Shown one piece after another: positions 9,232-17,689 of a stretch of DNA of 64,000 nucleotides. How positions within the stretch are numbered: position 1 is the stretch's first letter; every line of letters begins with the position of its first letter. The notes beneath the pieces were generated by a model. That model was not told the origin of the DNA, did not search any database, and saw nothing but the letters and a program-made list of their open reading frames with translations. Source of the stretch: Echinicola vietnamensis DSM 17526 (GTDB lineage Bacteria; Bacteroidota; Bacteroidia; Cytophagales; Cyclobacteriaceae); assembly GCF_000325705.1 (NCBI RefSeq), contig NC_019904.1, positions 5,067,501-5,131,500 of the forward strand. The letters are read 5' to 3'. The translations under genes were made by a program, and so were the position numbers.

Positions 9232-10443
9232 ATGAAAATACTCTATATCAATTCACTTTATGCCCCTGACATCCGTGGTGGAGCCGAACTTTCGCTCAAG
9301 CTCATGGTGGAAGGCATGCAATCCAGAGGGTTTGATGTGGCGGTATTGGCCCTGATGCCCGAGGGGGAGCTTCATTCCTCCACGGTGGATGGTGTGAAGG
9401 TCTACCGTGCAGGCCTCAAAAACCGGTATTGGCCCTATGACACCGGCCAGCCCCCTGCGTACCAACGGTTGCTTTGGCATGTAAAGGACCGTGAAAACCG
9501 GGACATGATGCCCTACTTGCGTGAGGTGGTGGCGCGGGAACGGCCCGATGTGGTTTCCTGCCACAATTTGGCCGGTTGGTCCGTCGCGGTCTGGGACGAG
9601 CTCCGTACCCTGGGGATTCCCATGGTCCAGGTGCTGCATGACCTTTACCTTTTATGTCCCAACAGCAATATGTACAAGAACGACACGGCCTGCAAAGGCA
9701 TCTGTATGGAATGCAAGCTGCTGCGGCTCCATCACCAAGGCAAGTCCGCGCAGGTCAACGCGGTCGTGGGCATCAGCCAAAGCATATTGCAGCGCTTTGA
9801 GGCAGAAGGCTACTTTCCTCATGCCCACAAACAGGTCATCCATAACACCCGGCAAATCCCCGACCCTGGCCCTCCGCGGACCAGAACGGCACAGGCTCCT
9901 TTGCGTGTCGGGTATTTGGGCACCCTCTCCAGGATCAAAGGCATCGAATGGCTGATCGAAACGGTCAAGCAGGTGGACTTCCCGATACACCTTCACATTG
10001 CCGGAAAGGGCAAGGAAAGCTATGAAACACACCTTCGCTCCATCAGCGAGGAACATGCTAATATTGAGTTTATGGGCTATGCACAACCTGCTGAGCTCTT
10101 CTCCAACATTGATGTATTGGCGGTCCCCTCCTTGTGGGAAGAGCCGCTGGGCATGGTGGCCATCGAGGCCCTTGCCCACCATATCCCGGTGGTGGCCAAT
10201 GCCGCCGGAGGGCTCAAGGAAACGGTCCAAGAGGGCATAAACGGATTCTTTTGCCATGGTGATGAGCCGGCTTCCCTTGCGGCAGCGCTAAAGACCCTGT
10301 ACGAAAACCCTGAGGACTATCAACGGCTCAGCGCACAGGCCCGCGGTTCGGTCGCGGCGATTTTGGACCGGGACAGGATGCTGGATGCCTACCAGGATAT
10401 TCTGGAAACAACGTTAAACGACCTTACGACAAACCCCATCTGA
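9232..10443 (+). CDS. Family 4 glycosyltransferase
   Basis: A 403-residue GT-B enzyme. It starts MKILYINSLYAPDIRGGAELS, the nucleotide-sugar glycosyltransferase opening with a glycine-rich acceptor loop. It continues through a Cys-containing insert (NDTACKGICMECKLLRLHH) seen in several relatives to VGYLGTLSRIKGIEWLIETV and the EX7E motif region EEPLGMVAIEALAHHIPVV. It should extend the lipid-linked oligosaccharide on the cytoplasmic side. It is only 3 bp from the next gene (polymerase), implying translational coupling. The four-cysteine insert near residues 144-160 might bind a metal, but this is not certain. Confidence 0.9.
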   Translation: MKILYINSLYAPDIRGGAELSLKLMVEGMQSRGFDVAVLALMPEGELHSSTVDGVKVYRAGLKNRYWPYDTGQPPAYQRLLWHVKDRENRDMMPYLREVVARERPDVVSCHNLAGWSVAVWDELRTLGIPMVQVLHDLYLLCPNSNMYKNDTACKGICMECKLLRLHHQGKSAQVNAVVGISQSILQRFEAEGYFPHAHKQVIHNTRQIPDPGPPRTRTAQAPLRVGYLGTLSRIKGIEWLIETVKQVDFPIHLHIAGKGKESYETHLRSISEEHANIEFMGYAQPAELFSNIDVLAVPSLWEEPLGMVAIEALAHHIPVVANAAGGLKETVQEGINGFFCHGDEPASLAAALKTLYENPEDYQRLSAQARGSVAAILDRDRMLDAYQDILETTLNDLTTNPI

Positions 10444-10446
10444 TCC

Positions 10447-11685
10447 ATGGCCACCGCCCTGCAGCAACAAAACAGTACTTTGCCCCTTCCCGTGCTGGAG
10501 TGGAAGGATATCCAACTCTCCGAGTTGGTGTTCTGCATCGCCTTGGCATCCACATGCCTGCCGGTAAAGATCTATCCGGCCCTCTTTTTGGTCTCTGCTG
10601 GATTTTCCTTTATTGAATCCGACAAAAAATATCTTGCCCCTTGGGTCATCGCCCTCGGAATATTTTCCCTTTATGCTGTGGGCAGTTTCTTTTTGGTTTA
10701 CGAAGGCCAGGCCGCTTTGGTGACGGCCATCATCAAACTGGTGGTCAATTTCGCCTTTCTTTACTGCTCCTTCAACTGGCTTGCCCAGCGCAACAACCAA
10801 AACCTGCTCTATTTGGTGGACATCACCCTGCACGTGATCTTCGCATTGGTCCTGTTGCAGCTGTTGGTTTACCATGAGGCCCTTCATTTCCGGCTGGTCA
10901 CGGGCAGCAGTTCTTCGGGGCAGGCCAGCATGCTTTATGATCCCCAACTCTTCTTCTGGGGGCTGGCCGATAAGAACATGCTGGGAGGCCGGATAGCCCT
11001 ACTGGGTTTTCTGTATATCCTGATACCGGTGGTGCGTTACCGGAAGGTGGCCTTTTGGCGGATCGCCTTTATTTTCCTGGTTGCCTACCTGTCCCTTTCC
11101 AGGACCCCCGTGGTGGCCCTTTTGATCGGCTGTGGCTACCTGTTGTGGACGGTCCTTTCCAAGAAATACCGGATCGTCATGGTCGTGGCTTTGGCAGCAC
11201 TTGTCCCCATCATCCTCCAAAAGGTGGTCCGCGTGGATCAGCTGACCGCCTCCAACGACGGCATGGGCGTACGCCTGGTCTATTGGCAGGCCTTTTTTGC
11301 CCATATCACCGACATTCCCCTTTGGGGCAAGGGCTTTATGACCGCTCCGGCCTTCCTGAACGAATACGCCCAATTTTACCATGGGGAGCCGCACATCCAC
11401 AACACCTTCATGTCCTGTTATTTGGAGCTGGGCATCATCGGACTGGCATCCTTTGTGGTGTTTTTGGTCGGCTATTCGCGGTCTTGTTTTATCATAAACC
11501 CGCACCTTCACTTCTGGATAGCATGCTTTTTGCCGCTGCTTGCCATCATGTGCATCCTGTATTCGGGATACGATAATGATATCGCCATGTACCTTGTCCT
11601 GCTGGTTCCTCTGGGCACTTGCCGTGACAATGTTCCTTTTGGCGATGTAAAAATTGGGTTATGGAACAAAAAAGAAAAGTATTGA
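10447..11685 (+). CDS. Wzy-like O-antigen/exopolysaccharide polymerase
   Basis: A 412-residue integral membrane protein with about ten to twelve hydrophobic segments. The C-terminal half carries the O-antigen ligase/polymerase (PF04932) hallmarks: AYLSLSRTPVVALLIG, then a periplasmic loop with GVRLVYWQAFFAHI and GKGF, and HIHNTFMSCYLELGIIGL with the conserved His and Asn. It should polymerise flipped repeat units at the periplasmic face, pairing with the Wzx-like protein at 5492. The 3' end overlaps the next glycosyltransferase gene by 25 bp. A WaaL-type ligase is possible, but the position inside a repeat-unit assembly operon favours a polymerase. Confidence 0.87.
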   Translation: MATALQQQNSTLPLPVLEWKDIQLSELVFCIALASTCLPVKIYPALFLVSAGFSFIESDKKYLAPWVIALGIFSLYAVGSFFLVYEGQAALVTAIIKLVVNFAFLYCSFNWLAQRNNQNLLYLVDITLHVIFALVLLQLLVYHEALHFRLVTGSSSSGQASMLYDPQLFFWGLADKNMLGGRIALLGFLYILIPVVRYRKVAFWRIAFIFLVAYLSLSRTPVVALLIGCGYLLWTVLSKKYRIVMVVALAALVPIILQKVVRVDQLTASNDGMGVRLVYWQAFFAHITDIPLWGKGFMTAPAFLNEYAQFYHGEPHIHNTFMSCYLELGIIGLASFVVFLVGYSRSCFIINPHLHFWIACFLPLLAIMCILYSGYDNDIAMYLVLLVPLGTCRDNVPFGDVKIGLWNKKEKY

Positions 11686-12653
11686 TCGATGGCCGATGGG
11701 CCGGGGATACAGGAATCGGAAGGCTTTACCGGGAGGTCATGCAAGCAGCTCCACAAGGAGTGGATTGCCGCTATGTGCGCACCACTGTCCCGCTGGGAAG
11801 TATGTTTTCCCCGGTTGCCCTTGCCCGTGACATTGGCAGGTCAGATGGGGAAGTTTTCTACAGTCCTTCCTTTATGCCCCCGCTATATTCGAAGATGCCT
11901 TTTGTTTTTACCGTCCATGACCTGATGCACCTTTTTTACTATTCTCCCCTGCACCGGGTCTATTACCGTCAGGTCATTGCCCGGCTCGCCAAACGGGCCA
12001 AAAAGCTCATTACCGTTTCCCACTTCAGCAAAGCGCAATTGGTCACCATACTGGGTCTCCCCGAATCGCTGATTTCGGTGATTTATAACGGCGTGGACGA
12101 CCATTTCCTGGCCAATGAGGAGGGCCATTCACTGGGCAGGCCCTATTTTCTGTACGTTGGCAACCGTCGGGAGAACAAAAACCTTCCCGCCATGCTGACG
12201 GCCTTTGCCCATGCCCGCATTCCCAAGGACTTTGTTTTTGCACTTAGCGGGAACCCCGATTCCCAGCTCCGGGCACTTATCGAAGGGCTGGGCATTGAAA
12301 AAAGGGTGCAGTTTTTGGGGTTCATTCCCGAGGAAGCGCTTCCGAAGGTCTATAGGGGAGCCTATGCCACGCTGTTTGTTTCCAAAATGGAAGGCTTCGG
12401 ACTGCCCGTTCTGGAATCCATGGCCTCGGGCACCCCGGTCCTAACCTCCACGGAAAGCTCCCTTCCGGAGATCGCTGGTGGCGCGGCCCTGTTGGCACGG
12501 CCAGAGGATCACGCGGACATCCAGCACGGCATTGAGCGGCTGGTCAGCGACCATGGACTTTATGAGGATTTGGTCGAAAAGGGCCTCCGCCGGGCAAGGC
12601 AATTCCCGTGGGCCCGCACCGCCTCCCAGACCTGGGAACAGATCCTTTCCTGA
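11661..12653 (+). CDS. Family 4 glycosyltransferase (mannosyltransferase-like)
   Basis: A 330-residue GT-B protein beginning KVLIDGRWAGDTGIGRLYREV, where GDTGIGR is the acceptor-loop motif of the mannosyl/rhamnosyl branch of family 4. The donor half shows YFLYVGNRRENKNLPAMLTAF and the EX7E motif within KMEGFGLPVLESMASGTPVLTS, followed by SSLPEIAGGAALL. It should act on the lipid-linked repeat unit. The ATG at 11661 lies inside the 3' end of the polymerase gene. The overlap of 25 bp suggests coupled translation, and the conserved N-terminus supports this start. Confidence 0.9.
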   Translation: MEQKRKVLIDGRWAGDTGIGRLYREVMQAAPQGVDCRYVRTTVPLGSMFSPVALARDIGRSDGEVFYSPSFMPPLYSKMPFVFTVHDLMHLFYYSPLHRVYYRQVIARLAKRAKKLITVSHFSKAQLVTILGLPESLISVIYNGVDDHFLANEEGHSLGRPYFLYVGNRRENKNLPAMLTAFAHARIPKDFVFALSGNPDSQLRALIEGLGIEKRVQFLGFIPEEALPKVYRGAYATLFVSKMEGFGLPVLESMASGTPVLTSTESSLPEIAGGAALLARPEDHADIQHGIERLVSDHGLYEDLVEKGLRRARQFPWARTASQTWEQILS

Positions 12654-12703
12654 AGTTTCGGACAAATCAAACCTATTGAAAAAAACACGAATACCGGAAG
12701 AAG

Positions 12704-14422
12704 ATGGCAAAAGCAATAATGACCTATTACCTGTTGATCGGATGGCTCTTGGCCGTGGGAAGTCCTGCTGCACTTGCTTTGGACATGGACACACGGGACC
12801 TGGTGAAAACCTGGAACGTACGGGACCACCATGCCAAGGGCGATGGCCAGACCGATGATACCGAGGCCATTCAGGCGACCATCCGCATGGCCCATCCCGG
12901 GGACACCGTATGGATTCCGAAGGGCACCTACAAGGTAAGCACCTTGGGCTTACGCTCCGGGGTGCACATCAAGGCCGACGGCACCTTGAAGCAGCATTTG
13001 GACCGCACGGAGGAATTCACCAAAGAGCGCCAGAATTCCTCGGCGCCACTGTTTCGGGGCAAGGACATCTCGGACCTTTCCCTCTCGCTGAATGCCCAAG
13101 CGCTGCATGAGGCCATTTACCTGAGCGGCAGCCAACGGGTGACCATCTACCGTTCCCAGTTGCACGGGGACAGCACCAAGCTGCGCTCCTTTGCCGGAAT
13201 ATTGCTCTACAAATGCTCCGATATCACCATTGAAGGCACCACGGTGGCCGGATTCGGCACCGACCGCCGCCACACGGACCGTTACCAGCCCGGCACCGGC
13301 ATCCGGATCCTGGAAAGCAAGGAGGTCACCATTCAAGCGGCCACCATCTCCCACAACGGGGAAAACGGCGTATTCATTCATGCCAGCCCCGATGTAAGGG
13401 TGCTGGGCTCTACCATCAGCCATAACGGCATGAGCGGCATCCAAGTGGCCTTTGGTACGAGCGGAGTGGAAAAAAACTACCGCTTTGAGAACAACATCCT
13501 GCATGGCAACGCCAGTGATGCCGTGGACATCAACAACCGGGGATCCCGCGAACCGTTGGCCATCCATGCGTCCATTCTCCACAACGACAGCAAGGACAAT
13601 GGCTTTGTGAAAGGAAAACCGACCCCCGATGGCTCCGGGATTGCCACGCTGGTGAACGTTTCGCAAGTGACGGTCATTGCCAATAAGGCCATGGGAAACA
13701 ACCGCCCTGCCGTGTACATGGAAGATTGTGGGGAGATTTTGGTCAAGGACAATGAGGCCGACAACCAAGTGGAATTGGTCGGGGCCCTGAATAGCCTGAG
13801 CCTGCTGTCCAATACCTTTTCCAACATCACCTTTATCAACAATGTACATGCCCGCTACATCTGCATGGAAAACAACCAGCTGACCACCCTTCACATGCCC
13901 AATGGCATCCGGATAGACTCCCTTTTGGTCAATGAGAACGAGCTGGGCAATGCCTCGCTCAACGTCAACCTGAAAGGAAGCGTCCAGCTGGTGGGCAACC
14001 GAATCGTCAACGAAGGCAAAAATCCTGCTTTGCTGCTGGTCCGGGCAGATGCGGTCCACCTTGCCAACAACCGTATCGTCAGCAACCGCGCACCTGCCCT
14101 GATCGTCCATGCCACGGCAGCTGATGTCCTTGTCGAAGAAAACACCATTCGCGCGGTAAACACCTGCATCATCGACCAAGGTGCGCAACACCTCCGGATC
14201 AAGGGCAACAAGCTCACGGCCATGGACGCCGGCAACCATTCCCTTACCTTCAGGAGCAAAAATCCTCAGGGCCTGTTGCTTGCCGGCAACGAACATACCG
14301 GCAGGGATGACCGTCCGGTGATCTACATGGAAGGCAAGGGCACCGCCCAAATGGATGCAGAAAAGATCATTCGGGGAACCGTTGAACTCGACGGGGTAAA
14401 CGTCGCCACCAGTAACCTTTAA
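12704..14422 (+). CDS. Secreted right-handed parallel beta-helix protein (pectate-lyase-like fold)
   Basis: A 572-residue protein with a signal peptide (hydrophobic core MTYYLLIGWLLAVGSPAALA). It continues with RDHHAKGDGQTDDTEAIQATI, the pectate lyase superfamily N-terminal motif that caps a parallel beta-helix. Repeated coils follow (ITIEGTTVAGFG, VTIQAATISHNGENGVFI, VRVLGSTISHNGMSGIQV, and later N-x-L/I ladders), consistent with about fifteen turns. Proteins of this fold in exopolysaccharide operons act as periplasmic lyases, epimerases or hydrolases that edit the polymer. It sits between glycosyltransferase genes, 50 bp and 11 bp from its neighbours. No catalytic triad could be assigned, so the enzymatic activity is inferred only from fold and context. 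Confidence 0.85.
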   Translation: MAKAIMTYYLLIGWLLAVGSPAALALDMDTRDLVKTWNVRDHHAKGDGQTDDTEAIQATIRMAHPGDTVWIPKGTYKVSTLGLRSGVHIKADGTLKQHLDRTEEFTKERQNSSAPLFRGKDISDLSLSLNAQALHEAIYLSGSQRVTIYRSQLHGDSTKLRSFAGILLYKCSDITIEGTTVAGFGTDRRHTDRYQPGTGIRILESKEVTIQAATISHNGENGVFIHASPDVRVLGSTISHNGMSGIQVAFGTSGVEKNYRFENNILHGNASDAVDINNRGSREPLAIHASILHNDSKDNGFVKGKPTPDGSGIATLVNVSQVTVIANKAMGNNRPAVYMEDCGEILVKDNEADNQVELVGALNSLSLLSNTFSNITFINNVHARYICMENNQLTTLHMPNGIRIDSLLVNENELGNASLNVNLKGSVQLVGNRIVNEGKNPALLLVRADAVHLANNRIVSNRAPALIVHATAADVLVEENTIRAVNTCIIDQGAQHLRIKGNKLTAMDAGNHSLTFRSKNPQGLLLAGNEHTGRDDRPVIYMEGKGTAQMDAEKIIRGTVELDGVNVATSNL

Positions 14423-14433
14423 CACTACCGTAC

Positions 14434-15354
14434 ATGAAGACCAACCTTTTTATTCCCACCTTGAATGCAGGCAAAAAATGGCATGAGACCCTGGAGCAGC
14501 TGGCCGAGCAGTCCCTTACTTTGCACCGCAAGGTGATCATCGACTCGGGATCTACTGACGGCACCTTGGATGACCCTTTGCTGGATGGTTTTGATGTAAT
14601 ATCGATTGACAAAAGGGACTTTGACCATGGGGGAACCCGCCAGATGGCAGTGGAAAAGTTTGGCGATGCGGACATTTTCATTTTCCTTACCCAAGATGCC
14701 ATTCCTGCGGGGCCATATGCCCTTTCCGTGTTGGTGGCCGCCCTGGAAAACAACCCCAAACTTGGCATGGCCTATGGCCGTCAGCTGCCGCACCATGGGG
14801 CCACCACCCTTGAAGCCCACGCCAGGCTTTTTAATTACCCTAAAAAAAGTGAGGTCCGCAGCCTTGAAGACCGGCACCGCCACGGCATCAAGACGATATC
14901 CTGTTCCAACTCTTTTGCAGCTTACCGCAAAGAGGCTTTTTGTGAAGCGGGAGGATTTCCCACGGGCCTTATCTTGGGCGAGGATGCCTATTTGGCGGGC
15001 AAAATGCTGCTGAAGGGCTGGGAAATGGCCTATGTTGCCAATGCCCAGGTCCACCATTCCCATGACTACACGGTCAAAGAGGAATTCAAGCGCTATTTTG
15101 ACATCGGGGTGTTCCATGCGGACAGCGCCTGGATCTTTGACCATTTTGGCCGCGCTGAAGGCCGGGGGATGCAATACCTGCGATCGGAAATCGCCCATGT
15201 TCTGGAGCATGATCCCAAGGCCCTTCCCAAATCCATTGCTTCCCTTTTCGCCAAATGGACCGGTTATAAAATAGGTCTGATGCACAAACGGTTGCCAACA
15301 TCTTTTAACAAATTTTTATCCATGCACAAGCATTTTTGGCATTCCACACAGTGA
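14434..15354 (+). CDS. Family 2 glycosyltransferase, rhamnosyltransferase-like
   Basis: A 306-residue GT-A enzyme. The order TNLFIPTLNAGKKWHETLEQL, KVIIDSGSTDGT, FDHGGTRQMAVEKF and FLTQDAIP matches the dTDP-rhamnosyltransferase group of family 2. In this group the DHGGTRN/Q segment and the QDA metal site (in place of DXD) are diagnostic. The C-terminal part has the GEDAYLAGKMLLKGWEMAYVANAQVHHSHDYT block with the catalytic Asp and a terminal His-rich loop. It should add a rhamnose or similar deoxysugar to the repeat unit. It follows the beta-helix gene by 11 bp. The rhamnose assignment is by family resemblance. Confidence 0.88.
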   Translation: MKTNLFIPTLNAGKKWHETLEQLAEQSLTLHRKVIIDSGSTDGTLDDPLLDGFDVISIDKRDFDHGGTRQMAVEKFGDADIFIFLTQDAIPAGPYALSVLVAALENNPKLGMAYGRQLPHHGATTLEAHARLFNYPKKSEVRSLEDRHRHGIKTISCSNSFAAYRKEAFCEAGGFPTGLILGEDAYLAGKMLLKGWEMAYVANAQVHHSHDYTVKEEFKRYFDIGVFHADSAWIFDHFGRAEGRGMQYLRSEIAHVLEHDPKALPKSIASLFAKWTGYKIGLMHKRLPTSFNKFLSMHKHFWHSTQ

Positions 15355-15499
15355 GTAAGCCTTCCCCAGCAAACCCGCACAAAATCAGCTCTTAACACCA
15401 TTTTAAGGCCCTTTCAGAGGTGATTTCCCCCTTGGCATATAAGTTGGCTTAAGTGAATCAGGTTTATTTTACTGATTTACTGACTAAACAACCAACAAG

Positions 15500-16219
15500 A
15501 TGACTAACCATAATCAAGAAATACATTTTAACAGGGCGGTAACCACCACGGCTGCCATTCCTGATTTGTTTACCCTTTCGGACATGATCACGCGGGACCG
15601 CTTACAGAGCGGTATCCTGAACCTGCAGATGGACACCACTACCAAGGTCATCAAGCGGGTCTTTGACATCTTTTTTGCGGTCACGGTCCTGCTCCTTGGC
15701 GCTCCGGTATATTTGGCGCTCATGGCCATGACCAAGCTGACGTCCAAGGGACCTATCTTCTACAAACAGGAGCGGATCGGCGAAAATGGAAGGCCCTTTG
15801 AAATCTATAAATTCAGGAGCATGTATACGGATGCAGAAAAAAACGGCCCACAGCTCACGCGCGGCAATGATCCCCGTGTGACCCGATGGGGCAGTTTTAT
15901 GCGCAAGACCCATTTGGATGAAATCCCCCAATTTTACAATGTGCTGAAAGGAGATATGTCCATTGTGGGCCCTCGTCCGGAAAGGGAGCATTTTATCAAC
16001 CAGATCGTGAGCGTATCGCCGAGCTATAAAAAACTGCAGGGCATCAAGCCGGGCATTACCTCCATCGGGCAGGTTTACTATGGCTATGCCGAAACGGTAC
16101 AGGAGATGGTCGAGCGGATGAAATACGACCTGCTTTACCTCACTGGTCCCAGTCTGAAGACCGATATGTTCATCATCTATCAAACCGTCAAGGTGATGGT
16201 CAACGGCAAGGGGCAATAA
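15500..16219 (+). CDS. Priming phosphoglycosyl transferase (undecaprenyl-phosphate sugar transferase)
   Basis: A 239-residue protein with one hydrophobic segment (VFDIFFAVTVLLLGAPVYLALMAMT). It then has the bacterial sugar transferase domain (PF02397): GPIFYKQERIGENGRPFEIYKFRSM, the catalytic HLDEIPQ with the Asp-Glu pair, and GDMSIVGPRPER. This monotopic type transfers a sugar-1-phosphate to undecaprenyl phosphate, the first step of repeat-unit synthesis. An N-terminal extension of about 45 residues precedes the membrane segment and has no clear domain. The gene is separated by 145 bp from the operon before it and may have its own promoter. A large inverted repeat follows it. Confidence 0.92.
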   Translation: MTNHNQEIHFNRAVTTTAAIPDLFTLSDMITRDRLQSGILNLQMDTTTKVIKRVFDIFFAVTVLLLGAPVYLALMAMTKLTSKGPIFYKQERIGENGRPFEIYKFRSMYTDAEKNGPQLTRGNDPRVTRWGSFMRKTHLDEIPQFYNVLKGDMSIVGPRPEREHFINQIVSVSPSYKKLQGIKPGITSIGQVYYGYAETVQEMVERMKYDLLYLTGPSLKTDMFIIYQTVKVMVNGKGQ

Positions 16220-16260
16220 CTGCAAAACCAACTAACCACTATACATAAACCACAGCCTGG

Positions 16261-16360
16261 CCGGGCCACCTTTCCCTAAAACGTCCCGTTTCTGCTACAA
16301 TCCAACAATCGCTAATAACTGTTTGAAAAGGGATGAGGGAAAGGTGACCCGGTTTTATTT
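16261..16360 (+). terminator. Long inverted repeat downstream of the sugar transferase gene
   Basis: The 17-bp arms CCGGGCCACCTTTCCCT (16261-16277) and AGGGAAAGGTGACCCGG (16336-16352) are complementary except for one position. They are separated by 58 bp, within which TCCC and GGGA can extend pairing. A run rich in T follows at 16353-16363. This is consistent with an elongated terminator hairpin for the exopolysaccharide operon, 41 bp after its last stop codon. Its long loop is unusual for an intrinsic terminator. Confidence 0.5.
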
Positions 16361-16363
16361 TTT

Positions 16364-16855
16364 CTGATAATAGAGAGTGGAATAAACGTTGGCCCATCCC
16401 ATATTTCTGATCAATCGGAAAAGTTTGGGACTGGCAGTTGGCTCAAAGGTAAAGCCACGGATTAATAAAAATGCCACAACCTCCCAAAGGCCCCAAATGA
16501 ATGCTATAATTTGGACTAAAAGGAATTTATCGCCCCCAGAAATATGGCTTGATCCGCTTTCAACCTGAAAGGAAGAAATTATGGCGTCTACACCCCAAGG
16601 CCATGCCTTGGGCTAAGTTGGATAAATGACTTTCAGCCTTCGGTTCCAGTATAGGTCTTTTTTTTGGGGGGAGGGCAAATATCTGCTTAAAGCCCCCTGT
16701 GGGACTGAAAAAATCCAAGGAGAACGCCTTTTGGAAGGCTCCTTCAATAGAGACCAACGAAAATCTCTATAAAATTCGGAATTTCCGTGCCATCAGCACC
16801 ACCCCACACATTATCCTCGATTTTTCGGATTGATTAAAGGTTTTATGGGTATCGG
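16364..16855. other. Gene-free gap with two hairpin-forming repeats
   Basis: I see no convincing gene here; the only short frame (16560-16757, minus) has no family features. Two compact inverted repeats are present. CCCAAGGC at 16594-16601 pairs with GCCTTGGG at 16605-16612 around a 3-base loop. A nested structure is made by AAGGA (16717-16721), GCCTT (16726-16730), AAGGC (16735-16739) and TCCTT (16740-16744). They may be relics of a small mobile or REP-like element, or terminators for the leftward gene pair that ends at 16856. Confidence 0.4.
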
Positions 16856-17176
16856 TTAAGCGGTCCTTTTATAAAACCTGATGCCTACCCGGTCTATGTG
16901 TTCAATTAAGTCTTTTTCATCTATCCTATCATAAGCTACTATATCGAATTTGTACGGGAACATCAGATCTTCCAAGTCGATCGAGATATCCAGTATATCC
17001 ATTAAGAGCAGTCCTTTTCCTTTTAGGGCAATGTCAATATCAGAACCGTTTTTATAGTTACCTTTTGCTCTTGAGCCAAATAAAACAGCACTACCTATTT
17101 TAGGGTGTCTTTTGAACACCGTATTTATGGCATTAACCTCAGCATCCGTCAAGCCGGTATCTTTATTCACCTTCAA
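16856..17176 (-). CDS. MNT-type minimal nucleotidyltransferase antitoxin
   Basis: A small nucleotidyltransferase with VLFGSRAKGNYKNGSDIDIALKG, the GSX10DXD signature of the Pol-beta-like MNT family. In HEPN/MNT pairs this protein neutralises the HEPN toxin, in known cases by transferring AMP groups to it. No ATG lies at the start. I place the start at the TTG at 17176 because AAGGAG sits six bases before it; a longer form from another TTG at 17212 is possible but has no such site. The chosen start overlaps the end of the upstream HEPN gene by 14 bp, a typical toxin-antitoxin coupling. Base composition is visibly AT-richer than the neighbouring exopolysaccharide genes, suggesting transfer. Confidence 0.85.
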   Translation of the reverse strand: MKVNKDTGLTDAEVNAINTVFKRHPKIGSAVLFGSRAKGNYKNGSDIDIALKGKGLLLMDILDISIDLEDLMFPYKFDIVAYDRIDEKDLIEHIDRVGIRFYKRTA

Positions 17177-17603
17177 ATATTGCTCCTTGATTTCCAGACC
17201 TTTCTGCCTCAAGTTTTAAGTTAAGATCTTGAAGAAGTTTAACATATTCCGATTTTATCCCTATCACTATTTCTCGGGCCGTCTTATCATTATAGGTATG
17301 GCTAGTTAGGTTCCTGCTTTTTTGTATTCTGGCCCACCCTTTTCCATCGGCAATATAGCCATCCGAGAAGCACTGTTCAATTACAGGCTTTGGCCCAGTT
17401 ATCCCCTGATAACCTTTATGCGCCAATAGGTCCTGTAGTGTTTTCCATCCCAATTCATAAGTGTATTCAAAAGCCTTGATCAACCCTTGTTCTTCCATTT
17501 CATTCAATGAACCATGGTTTACAAACTTTTCTAATTGCCCAAATGCTTTCTTAAAATTAGCAAAACCCTGACCCCACCTTGTGTCCTTGTGATCATTTTC
17601 CAT
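17163..17603 (-). CDS. HEPN-domain toxin (HI0074-like nucleotidyltransferase partner)
   Basis: A 146-residue all-helical protein of the family annotated as nucleotidyltransferase substrate-binding (HI0074). It contains SRNLTSHTYND, where R-x4-H fits the RX4-6H active-site motif of HEPN ribonucleases, and the conserved FEYTYELGWKTLQDLL and FSDGYIADGKGWARI blocks. With the overlapping MNT gene it should form a two-gene toxin-antitoxin module. Upstream on the minus strand, TATTTTAG precedes the start closely and a TTTA lies about 21 bp further, a possible autoregulated promoter. An alternative view is a housekeeping nucleotidyltransferase complex with no toxicity. Confidence 0.85.
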   Translation of the reverse strand: MENDHKDTRWGQGFANFKKAFGQLEKFVNHGSLNEMEEQGLIKAFEYTYELGWKTLQDLLAHKGYQGITGPKPVIEQCFSDGYIADGKGWARIQKSRNLTSHTYNDKTAREIVIGIKSEYVKLLQDLNLKLEAERSGNQGAIFEGE

Positions 17604-17689
17604 AATGCTAAAATAGCGGGATTGTACGTTTAATGCTAAAGATACACCAGGAATATAACCTCCGTCATCAAATAACCATCAGACAACAA

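Noticed and set aside
12950..14425. Long minus-strand frame of 491 codons
   Set aside because: It is the antisense of the beta-helix gene, whose signal peptide and repeats are clear.
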